Assembly (NCBI GenBank): GCA_946886085.1
Contig: CAMPHX010000003.1
Location: forward strand, 1 to 16,966
Origin: an uncultured Flavobacteriales bacterium
GTDB taxonomy: Bacteria; Bacteroidota; Bacteroidia; Flavobacteriales; Vicingaceae
Direction of reading: 5' to 3'
Length of the DNA stretch: 16,966 bases
Below, piece after piece: positions 7,367 to 15,824 of this stretch. Numbering within the stretch: position 1 is the first letter of the stretch; each line of letters starts with the position of its first letter. Below the pieces are notes generated by a model. The model was not told the DNA's origin. It saw only the letters and a list, made by a program, of their open reading frames with translations, and did no database searches. The position numbers and the translations under genes were made by a program.

Positions 7367-10300
7367 TTATTTACTGATTAAGAAATTAATGTTAACGACT
7401 GCCTGATTGAGTTGATTTACGGTTTGTAAATAAGTCAATTGTATATCAGTCGCAGTTTGCAAAGCCGATAAATACTCAATGTACCCAATATCGCCACTAT
7501 TAAAACCGAGCGATGCCGTGCTGATAATCGTTTCAACATTGGGCAAAGCAATTGTTATAAAGTAGTTGTACTGCGACAGGTATTGATTGTATAGCTGAAA
7601 GGCATTTTGCAGTTGGGTTTGTAAGTTCAGTTTTTCACTTTCAGTTTCTTTTTGCAATGCCTGATATTTGTAATCCATTGATTTGATTTTTGAGGTATTG
7701 CTGAAAAATGTCAGCGGAATAGATACACCAACGCTGAACCCGTCAAAACGGTCATTTGCTCCATAAAATACATCTGTTCCGTTTACCGTTTGTGTGCCGA
7801 TTAAGGATTGGTTGAAATATCCGACCGAAAAGTCAGGCAAAGTAGAAGCCGTTTCTACTTTTTTGTTTTGTTCTGCAATGATTGCCTGTTGATACAATAA
7901 TTTTAAGGAAGGATTATTGGCGATTAATGAGGTGTCCAGTGACAAACTCAATGTAATGGGCTGATAATTTACCTCCTCTTTTATCGCGAATTGTTCATTC
8001 GTGTTCATCAACGCTTGAAGTGAAACATAGGCGGTATTTATTTCCCTTTCGGTTTGCTGTAACAAAAGTGAAATCTGTCCTCTTTTAGTCTCTGCTGTTG
8101 TTTTTTCCAGTAAACTTGTTTCGCCTGTCTTGTATCGCAATTCGGCTGCACTTACAAAATCACTGTACAAACTATCTAAAGCCAGTAATCTTCTTTTAAC
8201 CTGCTCTAAATATTGCAACTGGTAATACCAGTATTGCACTTGTGCTTTTATTTCATTTTCCGTTACCTGCTGTTGTAACCGACTGCCCTGTAATTCTGCT
8301 TTGTACAGACTAGACTTGGCAGAAAAGTAAGTCGGGAACGGAATTGTTTGTGAAATTTGAAACGCTTTGTCCTGATTGACAATACTGTTGTACTGTCCGA
8401 ACTGAAAATTGACATCCGTTTTGGGTAGTTCAAACACCGATTTCTTTAAAGTAGAAGAAGATTGAACATTGAGTTGCTGCGACTGGATTTCCAGGTTATT
8501 TTGAAAAGCAGTAGCAATGGCTTCATCAAGACTTATTGTTTTAATGGTATCGGTTTGTGCATTGGCGGTCGCAAATGAACACAAAGCGAAAACCAAAATG
8601 CTTGCCGTTTTTATGTTTCCTTTTAATCTAAACTTACTTGAAAACAACAGATACAACAAAGGCAAAACAAACAAGGTGAGGAAAGTGGCTGTTACTAAGC
8701 CACCAATAACTACCGTTGCCAAAGGTCGCTGCACTTCAGCTCCGGCACTGTGAGAAAGTGCCATAGGCAAAAATCCCAATGATGCTACCGTAGCCGTCAT
8801 TAACACAGGTCGCAAACGGATTTTTGTTCCTTCTTTAATTCGTTGGATGATGTCGGTCATTCCTTCTTTTTTTAAATTATTAAAAGTTCCTATTAGCACA
8901 ATTCCATTTAATACTGCAACACCAAACAAAGCAATAAAACCCACCCCTGCCGAAATGCTGAAAGGCATATCCCGAATGAGCAAGGCAAAAACTCCACCAA
9001 TAGCCGCCATAGGGATGGCTGTAAAAATGAGTGTCGCCTGTTTGAATGAAGTAAAAGTAAAATAGAGTAATAGAAAAATCAGCCCCAAAGCAATTGGGAC
9101 AGCAATCATCAAACGTGCAGATGCCGCTCTAAGATTTTCAAATGTACCACCGTAGGTATAATAATATCCTTCGGGAAGTTTTACATTTTTAGAAAGTTTT
9201 GATTCTATTTCTTCAACTACACTTTCAACGTCCCTGTCTTTCACATTAAAACCAATCACGATTCTGCGTTTACCGTCTTCACGACTTATCTGTGCAGGTC
9301 CTAATTCCATCTTTATTTCGGCTACCTGCGATAGTGGAATTTGGGTTCCGTTGGATGCAGGAACATATAAATGGCTTACATCTTCAATATTGTTGCGATG
9401 CGTGCTATCCAAACGAACTACCAAATCGAATCTGCGTTCGTTTTCATATACCACACCTGCACTCCCACCAGCAAAGGCAGTACTGATAACGTGATTAATA
9501 TCTTCTATGGTAACGCCATTTGTGGCAATTTGCGTTCTATTGTACCTGATTACAATTTGCGGAAGTCCTGCTACCCTTTCCACCATTGGCTCCGTAGCCC
9601 CATCAACCGTTTGAATGATTGATGAAACTTTGTTGGCATAAGTCAGGAGCGTATCCATATTTTCACCAAAAATTTTCACAGCCACATCCTGTCGAATACC
9701 GGTCATTAGTTCATTAAACCGCATTTGTATAGGTTGATTTTTTTCAAAGAAAACGCCCGGAATTATATTCAACTCTTCTTCCATTTCCTCCGCCAGTTGC
9801 TCATAGGTAATGTCTCTTTTCCATTCTGATGGCTGTTTTAAAATAATCATCAGGTCAGTAGCTTCAGGAGGCATGGGGTCGGTGGGCACTTCCGCAGCTC
9901 CTGTTTTGCCAACAACCATTTTTACTTCGTCAAATTCTTTCAAAATCCGAGATGCCTGCATAGAGGTTTCAATGCTTTGTGATAAAGAAGTTCCCTGCGG
10001 AAGAATACAATGGAAAGCAAAATCACCTTCCTGAAGCGTGGGAATGAACTCACCACCCATTCGGGAAAAGAGAAAAATACAAACCGCAAAAATCCCAATA
10101 GTTATGGCAATAACACCTGTCTTAAAACGAATGGCTTTATCCAGTAATGGAGCATAAATTTTCTGCAAGCGATTCATCATTCGGTCGCTGATGTTCAATT
10201 TGTGTGATTCCTTTTTGGAAAGAAACTGGGCACACATCATAGGAATGTATGTGAAGGATAAAATCAACGCTCCCAAAATGGCAAACGAAACGGTTTGAGC

Positions 10301-11731
10301 CATAGGCGTAAACATTTTTCCTTCAATGCCCACAAGGGTCAGAATCGGGATGTAAACAATCAGAATGATAATTTCTCCGAAGGCAGCACTTTTACGGATT
10401 TTAGTTGCCGATTCAAGCACTTCTTTATCCATTTCCTGTTGATTGAGTTTGCCAAACCCTTTCCGTAAACCCAAATGGTGCATGGTGGCTTCAACGATAA
10501 TCACCGCACCGTCCACAATCAAACCAAAATCAATTGCCCCCAAACTCATTAAGTTGGCACTAACGCCAAAAACGTTCATCATGCCCAAGGCGAAGAGCAT
10601 GGATAGTGGAATGGCAGAAGCAACAATTAACCCGGCACGGAAGTTTCCAAGAAACAAAACCAAAACAAAGATTACAATCAACGCTCCTTCTATCAGGTTT
10701 TTTTCAACTGTCGATACAGCACGGTTTACCAAATCGGTTCTATCCAAATATGGTTCAATAACTATGTCATCAGGAAGCGATTTTTGTATGATTTTCATTT
10801 TATCTTTGACACGGCTAACCACTTCTGCACTGTTTTCTCCTTTCAGCATCATTACCACACCACCCACAGCATCCACTTCTCCGTTATATGTCATGGCTCC
10901 GTAGCGAACAGCATTGCCAAAGCGGACTTCTGCCACATCTTTAATCAAAATGGGAATTCCCTTTGCGTTGGTTTTTACTACAATGTTGTTGATGTCATCA
11001 AAGGTGCTTACCAAACCAATTCCCCTGATAAAATAGGCATTAGGTTTTTTGTCAATGTATGCACCGCCTGTATTTTCGTTGTTCTTTTCAAGAGCAGTAA
11101 AAATTTCAGTAATGGTTACCCCTAATGAAAAAAGTTTGTCGGGATTTACCGCCACTTCGTACTGTTTTAGTTCTCCACCAAAACTGTTAACCTCTGCAAT
11201 TCCGGGTGTTCCGTACAACTGACGAGCAACAATCCAGTCTTGCATTGTTCGTAAGTCCATAGCATTATATATATGCTCACTTCCCTTTTTTGGATGAATA
11301 ATGTATTGATACACTTCACCCAAACCAGTACTAACCGGAGCCAGTTCGGGAGTTCCAATTCCTTTTGGGATTTTGCTTTCGGCTTCTTTCAGTCGCTCAT
11401 TTATCAATTGTCGGGCAAAATAAATATCCACTTTTTCATCAAACACAACGGTAATGACCGATAGTCCGAAACGTGAAATACTCCGCAACTCTTCAAGGTC
11501 GGGAAGGTTGGCTATACTTTGCTCGATAGGAAAAGTTACTAATTGCTCTACCTCCTGACCTGCAAGGGTAGGGCAAACGGTAATAATTTGTACCTGATTG
11601 TTGGTGATGTCAGGTAAGGCATCTATGGGCAGTTTTCCGGCACTCCACACCCCCCAAATAATGAGTGCCAAGGTCATCAGTGCGATGACCAGCTTATTTT
11701 TTATGCTGTACGCAATTATTTTATCTATCAT
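7367..11731 (-). CDS. czcA: CzcA-type RND heavy-metal pump fused to TolC/CzcC-type outer-membrane factor
   Basis: A 1454-residue fusion. Residues 1 to about 1035 are a complete HME-type RND proton antiporter: N-terminal helix, 'L-P-I-D-A-L-P-D-I-T-N-N-Q-V', two periplasmic porter domains, and twelve membrane helices. The fourth helix carries D401-F-G, D407-G-A and E414, matching D402, D408 and E415 needed for transport in Cupriavidus CzcA. This HME1-like signature favours Zn, Co, Cd or Ni over Cu/Ag. Residues 1059-1454 are an outer-membrane-factor domain with two OEP repeats ('S-L-D-E-A-I-A-T-A-F-Q-N-N-L-E' start, long Gln/Leu-rich coiled-coil helices). Between them lies a segment (1037-1058: Lys-Gly-Asn-Ile-Lys, hydrophobic core, A-N-A then Gln1059) that looks like a secretion signal with a signal-peptidase site. 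The reading frame is continuous. Similar fusions are known in Bacteroidota. Confidence 0.95.
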   Translation of the reverse strand: MIDKIIAYSIKNKLVIALMTLALIIWGVWSAGKLPIDALPDITNNQVQIITVCPTLAGQEVEQLVTFPIEQSIANLPDLEELRSISRFGLSVITVVFDEKVDIYFARQLINERLKEAESKIPKGIGTPELAPVSTGLGEVYQYIIHPKKGSEHIYNAMDLRTMQDWIVARQLYGTPGIAEVNSFGGELKQYEVAVNPDKLFSLGVTITEIFTALEKNNENTGGAYIDKKPNAYFIRGIGLVSTFDDINNIVVKTNAKGIPILIKDVAEVRFGNAVRYGAMTYNGEVDAVGGVVMMLKGENSAEVVSRVKDKMKIIQKSLPDDIVIEPYLDRTDLVNRAVSTVEKNLIEGALIVIFVLVLFLGNFRAGLIVASAIPLSMLFALGMMNVFGVSANLMSLGAIDFGLIVDGAVIIVEATMHHLGLRKGFGKLNQQEMDKEVLESATKIRKSAAFGEIIILIVYIPILTLVGIEGKMFTPMAQTVSFAILGALILSFTYIPMMCAQFLSKKESHKLNISDRMMNRLQKIYAPLLDKAIRFKTGVIAITIGIFAVCIFLFSRMGGEFIPTLQEGDFAFHCILPQGTSLSQSIETSMQASRILKEFDEVKMVVGKTGAAEVPTDPMPPEATDLMIILKQPSEWKRDITYEQLAEEMEEELNIIPGVFFEKNQPIQMRFNELMTGIRQDVAVKIFGENMDTLLTYANKVSSIIQTVDGATEPMVERVAGLPQIVIRYNRTQIATNGVTIEDINHVISTAFAGGSAGVVYENERRFDLVVRLDSTHRNNIEDVSHLYVPASNGTQIPLSQVAEIKMELGPAQISREDGKRRIVIGFNVKDRDVESVVEEIESKLSKNVKLPEGYYYTYGGTFENLRAASARLMIAVPIALGLIFLLLYFTFTSFKQATLIFTAIPMAAIGGVFALLIRDMPFSISAGVGFIALFGVAVLNGIVLIGTFNNLKKEGMTDIIQRIKEGTKIRLRPVLMTATVASLGFLPMALSHSAGAEVQRPLATVVIGGLVTATFLTLFVLPLLYLLFSSKFRLKGNIKTASILVFALCSFATANAQTDTIKTISLDEAIATAFQNNLEIQSQQLNVQSSSTLKKSVFELPKTDVNFQFGQYNSIVNQDKAFQISQTIPFPTYFSAKSSLYKAELQGSRLQQQVTENEIKAQVQYWYYQLQYLEQVKRRLLALDSLYSDFVSAAELRYKTGETSLLEKTTAETKRGQISLLLQQTEREINTAYVSLQALMNTNEQFAIKEEVNYQPITLSLSLDTSLIANNPSLKLLYQQAIIAEQNKKVETASTLPDFSVGYFNQSLIGTQTVNGTDVFYGANDRFDGFSVGVSIPLTFFSNTSKIKSMDYKYQALQKETESEKLNLQTQLQNAFQLYNQYLSQYNYFITIALPNVETIISTASLGFNSGDIGYIEYLSALQTATDIQLTYLQTVNQLNQAVVNINFLISK

Positions 11732-11827
11732 GAGAATCAGTTTAATGAATAATACAAAAGCAGACTTGAGTTTCAGTAACCCAGTCCGTTGTTTGTTCCG
11801 TTGTAGAAACGGAGCATCAAAAATTCA
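11732..11827 (-). other. 96-base gap with a small hairpin
   Basis: The gap between the DUF6660 gene and the pump gene contains TCCGTT (11797-11802) and AACGGA (11808-11813) with a five-base loop. No promoter is clear on the minus strand. The hairpin may only slow transcription or mark an RNA-processing point. The rest of the gap shows nothing. Confidence 0.25.
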
Positions 11828-12148
11828 TTAACTGATTTTGGGCGGTTGCCAAATTTTAGAGAAAGCCCCTGTAACGAAAGAGGCTTTATAAATGGAAAGG
11901 TTTTTAGACGGATATTGTACGAGTGAATGAAGTGACACAAAAGAATCAGGTGCAGTTACCGAATGTCCGCAACAGGCACAAATGCAAAAGGGAGAGCAAT
12001 TTTCAGTATCACCATCATGGTTGGAATGGTCGGTAGTTGAGAAAGGGGATTGTTCTGAACTCTGATATGTACAGTCATCTTTGTCGCTGCATGGCATAAC
12101 TGCCATAGCAAAAATGTAAAAACTGAATATGAGAGCAAAATACTTCAC
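11828..12148 (-). CDS. DUF6660-like Cys/His-rich small secreted protein
   Basis: A 106-residue protein from a GTG start at 12148; a stop lies upstream in the same frame and no ATG intervenes. Residues 4-18 are hydrophobic and precede P-C20-S, giving a signal peptide or anchor. The mature part carries C26, His41, His44 and a striking cluster C51, C55, C57, C59, C60 followed by His62 ('F-C-I-C-A-C-C-G-H'). Length, start and position directly before a CzcA gene match the DUF6660 family often found in Bacteroidota metal-efflux operons. It is probably periplasmic and may bind or pass metal ions; this is inferred from composition and context. It begins 21 bases after the porin stop. Confidence 0.75.
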   Translation of the reverse strand: MKYFALIFSFYIFAMAVMPCSDKDDCTYQSSEQSPFSTTDHSNHDGDTENCSPFCICACCGHSVTAPDSFVSLHSLVQYPSKNLSIYKASFVTGAFSKIWQPPKIS

Positions 12149-12169
12149 GGTGTAAAAGTAAGGATTTTT

Positions 12170-13417
12170 TTAAAAATAAGTTGAAAACCCGAATTGAATA
12201 ACACCTGTATATGCAGGTGGATTACCTAATAGGTCTGTATGCTGTTCAAAACGGTAATTAAAACGCAAAACAGTTGTTCCAACTGGTCTAAATGCGATAG
12301 TCGGAACGATAGCCCAAACATCATCACCGATGTTGCCACCAGTTTCGCTAAACTTTTCCTGATTATAGTCTGCATACTCAAGGCGAACACCCAAATTGAG
12401 TTTGGCATTTTCCCAACCAAGCATTTTCTTTTGTAAAACAGTTCCTATAATGTCAATATAACCGCCTAACTGCTGTGTTCCGTATTGCTGTATGTAAGTT
12501 TCTGGAACATCTACAAAAACTTTTGCAACCTCACCTGTAAAAGTTAATCGGTCTTTAAAAACAGAGGTATTAAAATCAACTGCCAGAACGCTTGCATTTC
12601 TTTTGTTGTCAATAATTAAACCGTCTTCTTTCCATTTGTTGTAAACGCCTGTCATATACGAAAATCCCAATTCTCCGATTTTTCGGTTACGAATAGCCAG
12701 TTTTCCGGTAAACATAGGTAGTCCACTGTTGCTTTCTTCAAAGCGTTCAGGGTTTTTCTTTCCGGCAGCAAGTGAAGTTCTGCCATCAGGATTTGAAATA
12801 ATGTTATCGTCAAATCCGTTGGTCAGGTATGCTTCATAACCTACAATCCAATTATTCGCAAAATATTTTCCATGCAATCCGAAACCTGCATTTGAAAGGG
12901 TGGAAGGAATAATTGAAGTTGCAGAAATTGGGCGGTCAATAAAATCCCATTTTGGTCCATCGTGATTTTGATTGAAAGCTCCGATAGGGTTCATAATTAT
13001 TCCGCCTCTTAAATTAAACAATGGATGAAATTCAATATCCATTGCGGCAAATTCAATATTTATTTCCTTCGTTCCGTCTTCAAATTCCAGTTCAGAGAGA
13101 AATTTGATTTTTTTTGCGATAGTGGATGAGAAGAACAAAGTAAAACGCCTTGCCTGAAAGGAAAATCCGTCAGAAACTCCATCCGTTGATGCGTATTGGG
13201 TATTTGCTTCCAGATAACCACCAATAGCAATCGGTAATTTTCCTGCCGTTAAAAACGGACGATTGTAAACGGCATCCATATTCATTTGCTGTTTGGAAGT
13301 GTCGGCAGGAATGCGTTGAATAAATTTTGTAGTATCGGTTTGTGCAAAAGCATTGAATGTGCAGATAAAGCCCAATATTGCAAATACGATTTTATAGATA
13401 GATGTAGATGTTTTCAT
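12170..13417 (-). CDS. OprP/OprO-like outer-membrane porin
   Basis: A 415-residue protein with a signal peptide (hydrophobic 11-24, cleavage after A-F-A25). The mature part alternates polar and hydrophobic residues in short strands, with aromatic girdles ('G-G-Y-L-E-A-N-T-Q-Y', 'Q-A-R-R-F-T-L-F-F-S-S', 'L-S-E-L-E-F-E-D-G'), and ends '...F-G-F-S-T-Y-F'; a final Phe is the usual insertion signal of beta-barrels. The early block with 'F-x-x-R-R-F' and 'F-x-E-x-E-F' is typical of the phosphate-selective porin O/P family. The name of that family does not fix the substrate. It overlaps the end of the Rieske gene by 26 bases, so translation is likely coupled and the porin probably serves the same redox or metal process. 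Confidence 0.85.
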   Translation of the reverse strand: MKTSTSIYKIVFAILGFICTFNAFAQTDTTKFIQRIPADTSKQQMNMDAVYNRPFLTAGKLPIAIGGYLEANTQYASTDGVSDGFSFQARRFTLFFSSTIAKKIKFLSELEFEDGTKEINIEFAAMDIEFHPLFNLRGGIIMNPIGAFNQNHDGPKWDFIDRPISATSIIPSTLSNAGFGLHGKYFANNWIVGYEAYLTNGFDDNIISNPDGRTSLAAGKKNPERFEESNSGLPMFTGKLAIRNRKIGELGFSYMTGVYNKWKEDGLIIDNKRNASVLAVDFNTSVFKDRLTFTGEVAKVFVDVPETYIQQYGTQQLGGYIDIIGTVLQKKMLGWENAKLNLGVRLEYADYNQEKFSETGGNIGDDVWAIVPTIAFRPVGTTVLRFNYRFEQHTDLLGNPPAYTGVIQFGFSTYF

Positions 13418-13832
13418 TGTCTGTTGAAGTTTTAAATGTTTTCAAATTTTGTTCGGCAGGTGGATTTTGCACAACGCCTTTATTGGTAAACTCGCTGCCG
13501 TGACAAGGACACACCAAAAAGTTTCCTTGTGGTTGCAATTCGCAACCTTTATGTGTGCATTGGAGAAGCAAAGCGGAATATTCATTTTCATTGATTTTGT
13601 AAATTCCGATAGGATAACCGAATTTTTCAGTTTTCACTAAAACAAATTTTCTTTCGGCAATCTTTTCTTTTTCGGTTTTCAGAAACTCTGTTTTTTTAAT
13701 CAGTATCCGATTTTCCTCAAAAGCGGTTTGAGCAAAATAATTAGTGCTTGCACAACTTTGAAGCAATGCAACCAATGCCGTTCCTCCCAAACAAGCGTAG
13801 CCACAGGTTTTAATAAATTCCTTTCTGTCCAT
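13392..13832 (-). CDS. Rieske [2Fe-2S] protein, probably membrane or lipid anchored
   Basis: A 146-residue protein. The cluster motifs are C92-T-H94-K-G-C97 and C108-P-C110-H111-G-S. C92, H94, C108 and H111 are the ligands, and C97/C110 can form the disulfide typical of high-potential Rieske domains. The N-terminus has a hydrophobic stretch (15-26) ending L-L-Q-S-C27, so it is exported and either lipidated at Cys27 or membrane-anchored. It lacks the longer transmembrane tether of the cytochrome bc1 Rieske protein and no cytochrome b is nearby, so it is a stand-alone electron carrier. It starts 3 bases after the di-heme cytochrome gene ends and overlaps the porin gene by 26 bases, so the three are one translational unit and may pass electrons within the periplasm. 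Confidence 0.92.
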   Translation of the reverse strand: MDRKEFIKTCGYACLGGTALVALLQSCASTNYFAQTAFEENRILIKKTEFLKTEKEKIAERKFVLVKTEKFGYPIGIYKINENEYSALLLQCTHKGCELQPQGNFLVCPCHGSEFTNKGVVQNPPAEQNLKTFKTSTDNENIYIYL

Positions 13833-13835
13833 TAC

Positions 13836-15035
13836 TTATAATGATTCTAAGAATTTGATTAGAGCATCCTTGTCGGCTTGTGAAAGGTTTTGAAATTGTG
13901 TTTTGCTGTTTGTCGCTTCGCCACCGTGCAATAGTATGGCTTCTTCTATGCTCATTGCCCTGCCATCGTGCATTAAAAAATACTGCCCACCTTGCGAATT
14001 GACAGAAAGTCCTAAGCCCCAAAGCGGTGGCGTTCGCCATTCATATGTTAAGGCATTCCCTTCTGTGTAGCCGTCATCCAAACCGCTTCCCATATCATGC
14101 AATAACAAATCTGTGTAAGGATGAAATTCCTTGTAAGAGAGGGCTTCAATAGGTGAATAACCCGTTTTTAAAGTGGGGTTATGGCAGGAAGCACAATTAA
14201 TTTGATTGAAAATATTTTTTCCCTGAATGACTTCTGCATCATTCTGATTTCTTTGAATAGGAGCTTTTAATGTTTGCAGATAAAATACAACATCATTTAC
14301 AGCTTGTGTTGAAACTTCCGGGTCAATTTCCAATCCTGTATAAGTATCAAAAGGACTATAAAGTGATGTAATACCAATGTCCTCATTGTAGGCATTTACA
14401 GTTTGATGCAATAAATTAAATGCAGCCGATTTTTTACCGAAACGCCCAATGTATTTTCCGTTTTGCGTAATGGCGTTTTGATGTGGAATGATATAAGAAG
14501 GGATATTTATCCAGTTTGGAACACCTGAAACACCATCGCCATCCGTATCATTCGGGTCAGCCATTGCCATAATATCGGCATCTGATACAAAAGCCAAAAA
14601 GCCCAAACCCGTTACAGCAGGTGGTGTAAATTTTGAAAAGGTTGCTCCTGCCGGAATTTGTTCGGGAGAAAATCCGGGTATTGCCCGATTTTGTAATTGA
14701 GGACCACCCCAACTTAAAAACTGGTTGCCCATACTGTCAGTTTGCCCAAAACGGGTAAGCGTGGTAAAGGGATGCCCTTTGCCATCCCCTGCATGACAAC
14801 TGATGCAACTTGTCGCAACGAAAATAGACCCAAGCCCGGTTTCAGTTGTAAAATTTTCGCTAAAGGCAGCATCACCTTTCAAAAATTGAGAAAGTTGGGC
14901 AGAAGTCAGTTCTTCTAATGGTCCATCCAATACTTCTTCGTCTTTGGGTTCGGGTGGCAACATTTTTTCACAAGAAGCCATGGTGATAATTGTGAATAAT
15001 ATAATTGTAAATACAAGCAGTTGGTATTTTTTCAT
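13836..15035 (-). CDS. Di-heme oxidoreductase-family c-type cytochrome lipoprotein
   Basis: A 399-residue exported protein. The signal ends M-A-S-C22, a lipobox. Two heme c sites are present: C77-I-S-C80-H81 and C281-A-S-C284-H285. Between them, D-T-D-G-D-G-V-S-G (163-171) looks like a calcium-binding loop. 'T-P-P-L-W-G-L-G' and 'H-D-G-R-A-M-S-I-E-E-A-I-L-L-H-G-G-E-A' near the C-terminus are typical of the di-heme oxidoreductase (DHOR) family, distantly related to MauG and bacterial cytochrome c peroxidases. The length is near the family norm and both heme sites are intact. It is the first gene of the operon, 123 bases from the divergent regulator, with a recognisable promoter. Its electron partner may be the Rieske protein that follows; the substrate is unknown. 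Confidence 0.9.
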   Translation of the reverse strand: MKKYQLLVFTIILFTIITMASCEKMLPPEPKDEEVLDGPLEELTSAQLSQFLKGDAAFSENFTTETGLGSIFVATSCISCHAGDGKGHPFTTLTRFGQTDSMGNQFLSWGGPQLQNRAIPGFSPEQIPAGATFSKFTPPAVTGLGFLAFVSDADIMAMADPNDTDGDGVSGVPNWINIPSYIIPHQNAITQNGKYIGRFGKKSAAFNLLHQTVNAYNEDIGITSLYSPFDTYTGLEIDPEVSTQAVNDVVFYLQTLKAPIQRNQNDAEVIQGKNIFNQINCASCHNPTLKTGYSPIEALSYKEFHPYTDLLLHDMGSGLDDGYTEGNALTYEWRTPPLWGLGLSVNSQGGQYFLMHDGRAMSIEEAILLHGGEATNSKTQFQNLSQADKDALIKFLESL

Positions 15036-15058
15036 TATCCTAAAATTGAAATTCGCTA

Positions 15059-15088
15059 CAAATATAAATAATAATTTGGATTATCAAA
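15059..15088 (-). promoter_or_regulatory. Predicted Bacteroidota-type promoter of the metal/redox operon
   Basis: Read on the minus strand, TTTG (15088-15085) is followed after 18 bases by TATATTTG (15066-15059), which fits the -33 TTTG and -7 TAnnTTTG elements of Bacteroidota sigma factors. The operon's first ATG is at 15035, 23 bases beyond the -7 element. The -33 element lies inside a small inverted repeat, ATTTG-n6-CAAAT (15074-15089). Confidence 0.6.
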
Positions 15089-15095
15089 TAATATA

Positions 15096-15113
15096 TATTA
15101 GATATGCCTAATA
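15096..15113. promoter_or_regulatory. Candidate DtxR/MntR-type operator
   Basis: TATTAG-atatgc-CTAATA is an 18-base inverted repeat with 6-base arms. Its TTAG...CTAA edges resemble DtxR-family boxes, whose classic form is TTAGGTTAGCCTAACCTAA. It lies between the two divergent promoters, just upstream of the operon's -33 element, so one bound regulator could act on both directions. A second, weaker inverted repeat, AGATA-n7-TATCT (15123-15139), overlaps the regulator's -7 element. Confidence 0.5.
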
Positions 15114-15134
15114 ATATAAATTAGATAGATTGTT

Positions 15135-15142
15135 TATCTTTG
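15135..15142 (+). promoter_or_regulatory. Predicted -7 element of the regulator gene
   Basis: TATCTTTG fits TAnnTTTG and lies 16 bases before the ATG at 15159, giving a very short leader. No good TTTG -33 element is seen 18-20 bases upstream, so the promoter may be weak or activator-dependent. Confidence 0.45.
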
Positions 15143-15158
15143 TCAAAAAAAAGAGCAG

Positions 15159-15812
15159 ATGCGTACATTAACCGAAGAAAATTATTTGAAAGCCATTTAT
15201 CATCTTTCCCAAAAAGGAGTAGATAAAATTTCCCCAACTGCTTTAGCAGAAGAAATGAGCATAAATGCCGCATCGGTAGTTGATATGATAAAAAAGTTGT
15301 CGGATAAAAAACTGATTAGTTATGACAAACGTAATGGAGCAAAACTTTTGGCTCAGGGAAGCAAAATCGCTCTTGATATAGTCAGAAAGCACCGACTTTG
15401 GGAAGTGTTTCTCTTAGAGAAATTAGGCTACTCGTGGGATGTTGTTCACGAAATAGCTGAACAATTGGAACATATCAAACACGAGGAATTGGCAGACCGT
15501 TTGGATAACTATTTAGGGTTTCCTGAATATGACCCACACGGAGACCCCATACCCAATTCCAAAGGGGAAGTTCCAACAACAGCCAATACATTATTGTCAG
15601 AAATCGAAGAAGGCAAAATTTGTCAAGTTACTGCTGTAAAAGATACTTCGGTCGTTTTTCTTCGATACTTAGAACAACTGTCTGTAAGTATTGGAACAAG
15701 AGTTAAAGTCCTTGAAAAAATTTCATTTGATGGGTCAATGGTAGTTCAAATCGACAAAGAAGTCAAAACAACAGTTTCTAAAAAATTTACTGATAGTCTG
15801 TTTGTCAGTTGA
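15159..15812 (+). CDS. DtxR/MntR-family metal-dependent transcriptional regulator
   Basis: A 217-residue protein. Residues 1-60 are a winged helix-turn-helix ('S-P-T-A-L-A-E-E-M-S-I-N-A-A-S-V-V-D-M-I-K-K-L'). The dimerisation and metal-binding domain follows, with H78, E82, H97, E101, E104 and H105. A C-terminal FeoA/SH3-like domain covers about 148-217. Aligned by eye to DtxR/IdeR, H78, E82, H97, E104 and H105 match H79, E83, H98, E105 and H106, but C102 is replaced by E101, as in MntR, and M10 is replaced by N8. The metal sensed may therefore differ from iron. It is divergent from the efflux operon with an inverted repeat between them and most likely controls that operon and itself. The final bases run directly into folded repeat D. 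Confidence 0.92.
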   Translation: MRTLTEENYLKAIYHLSQKGVDKISPTALAEEMSINAASVVDMIKKLSDKKLISYDKRNGAKLLAQGSKIALDIVRKHRLWEVFLLEKLGYSWDVVHEIAEQLEHIKHEELADRLDNYLGFPEYDPHGDPIPNSKGEVPTTANTLLSEIEEGKICQVTAVKDTSVVFLRYLEQLSVSIGTRVKVLEKISFDGSMVVQIDKEVKTTVSKKFTDSLFVS

Positions 15813-15824
15813 GTGATGGCTGAT

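Noticed and set aside
10443..10904. A 153-codon open frame on the plus strand inside the pump gene
   Set aside because: It lies wholly antisense to conserved RND sequence, its translation is low-complexity Ser/Thr/Ile/Lys with no motif, and it has no promoter. It is a shadow of the pump's codon pattern.
7367..11731. Pump/outer-membrane factor fusion as an assembly error that lost a stop codon
   Set aside because: The joint is in frame with a coherent signal-like linker, and fusions of this length are known from Bacteroidota. No broken stop is visible.
13392..13417. Rieske/porin overlap as a possible frameshift or sequencing error
   Set aside because: Both proteins are complete: the Rieske domain ends normally and the porin has an intact signal peptide starting at its ATG. 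It is a natural overlap.
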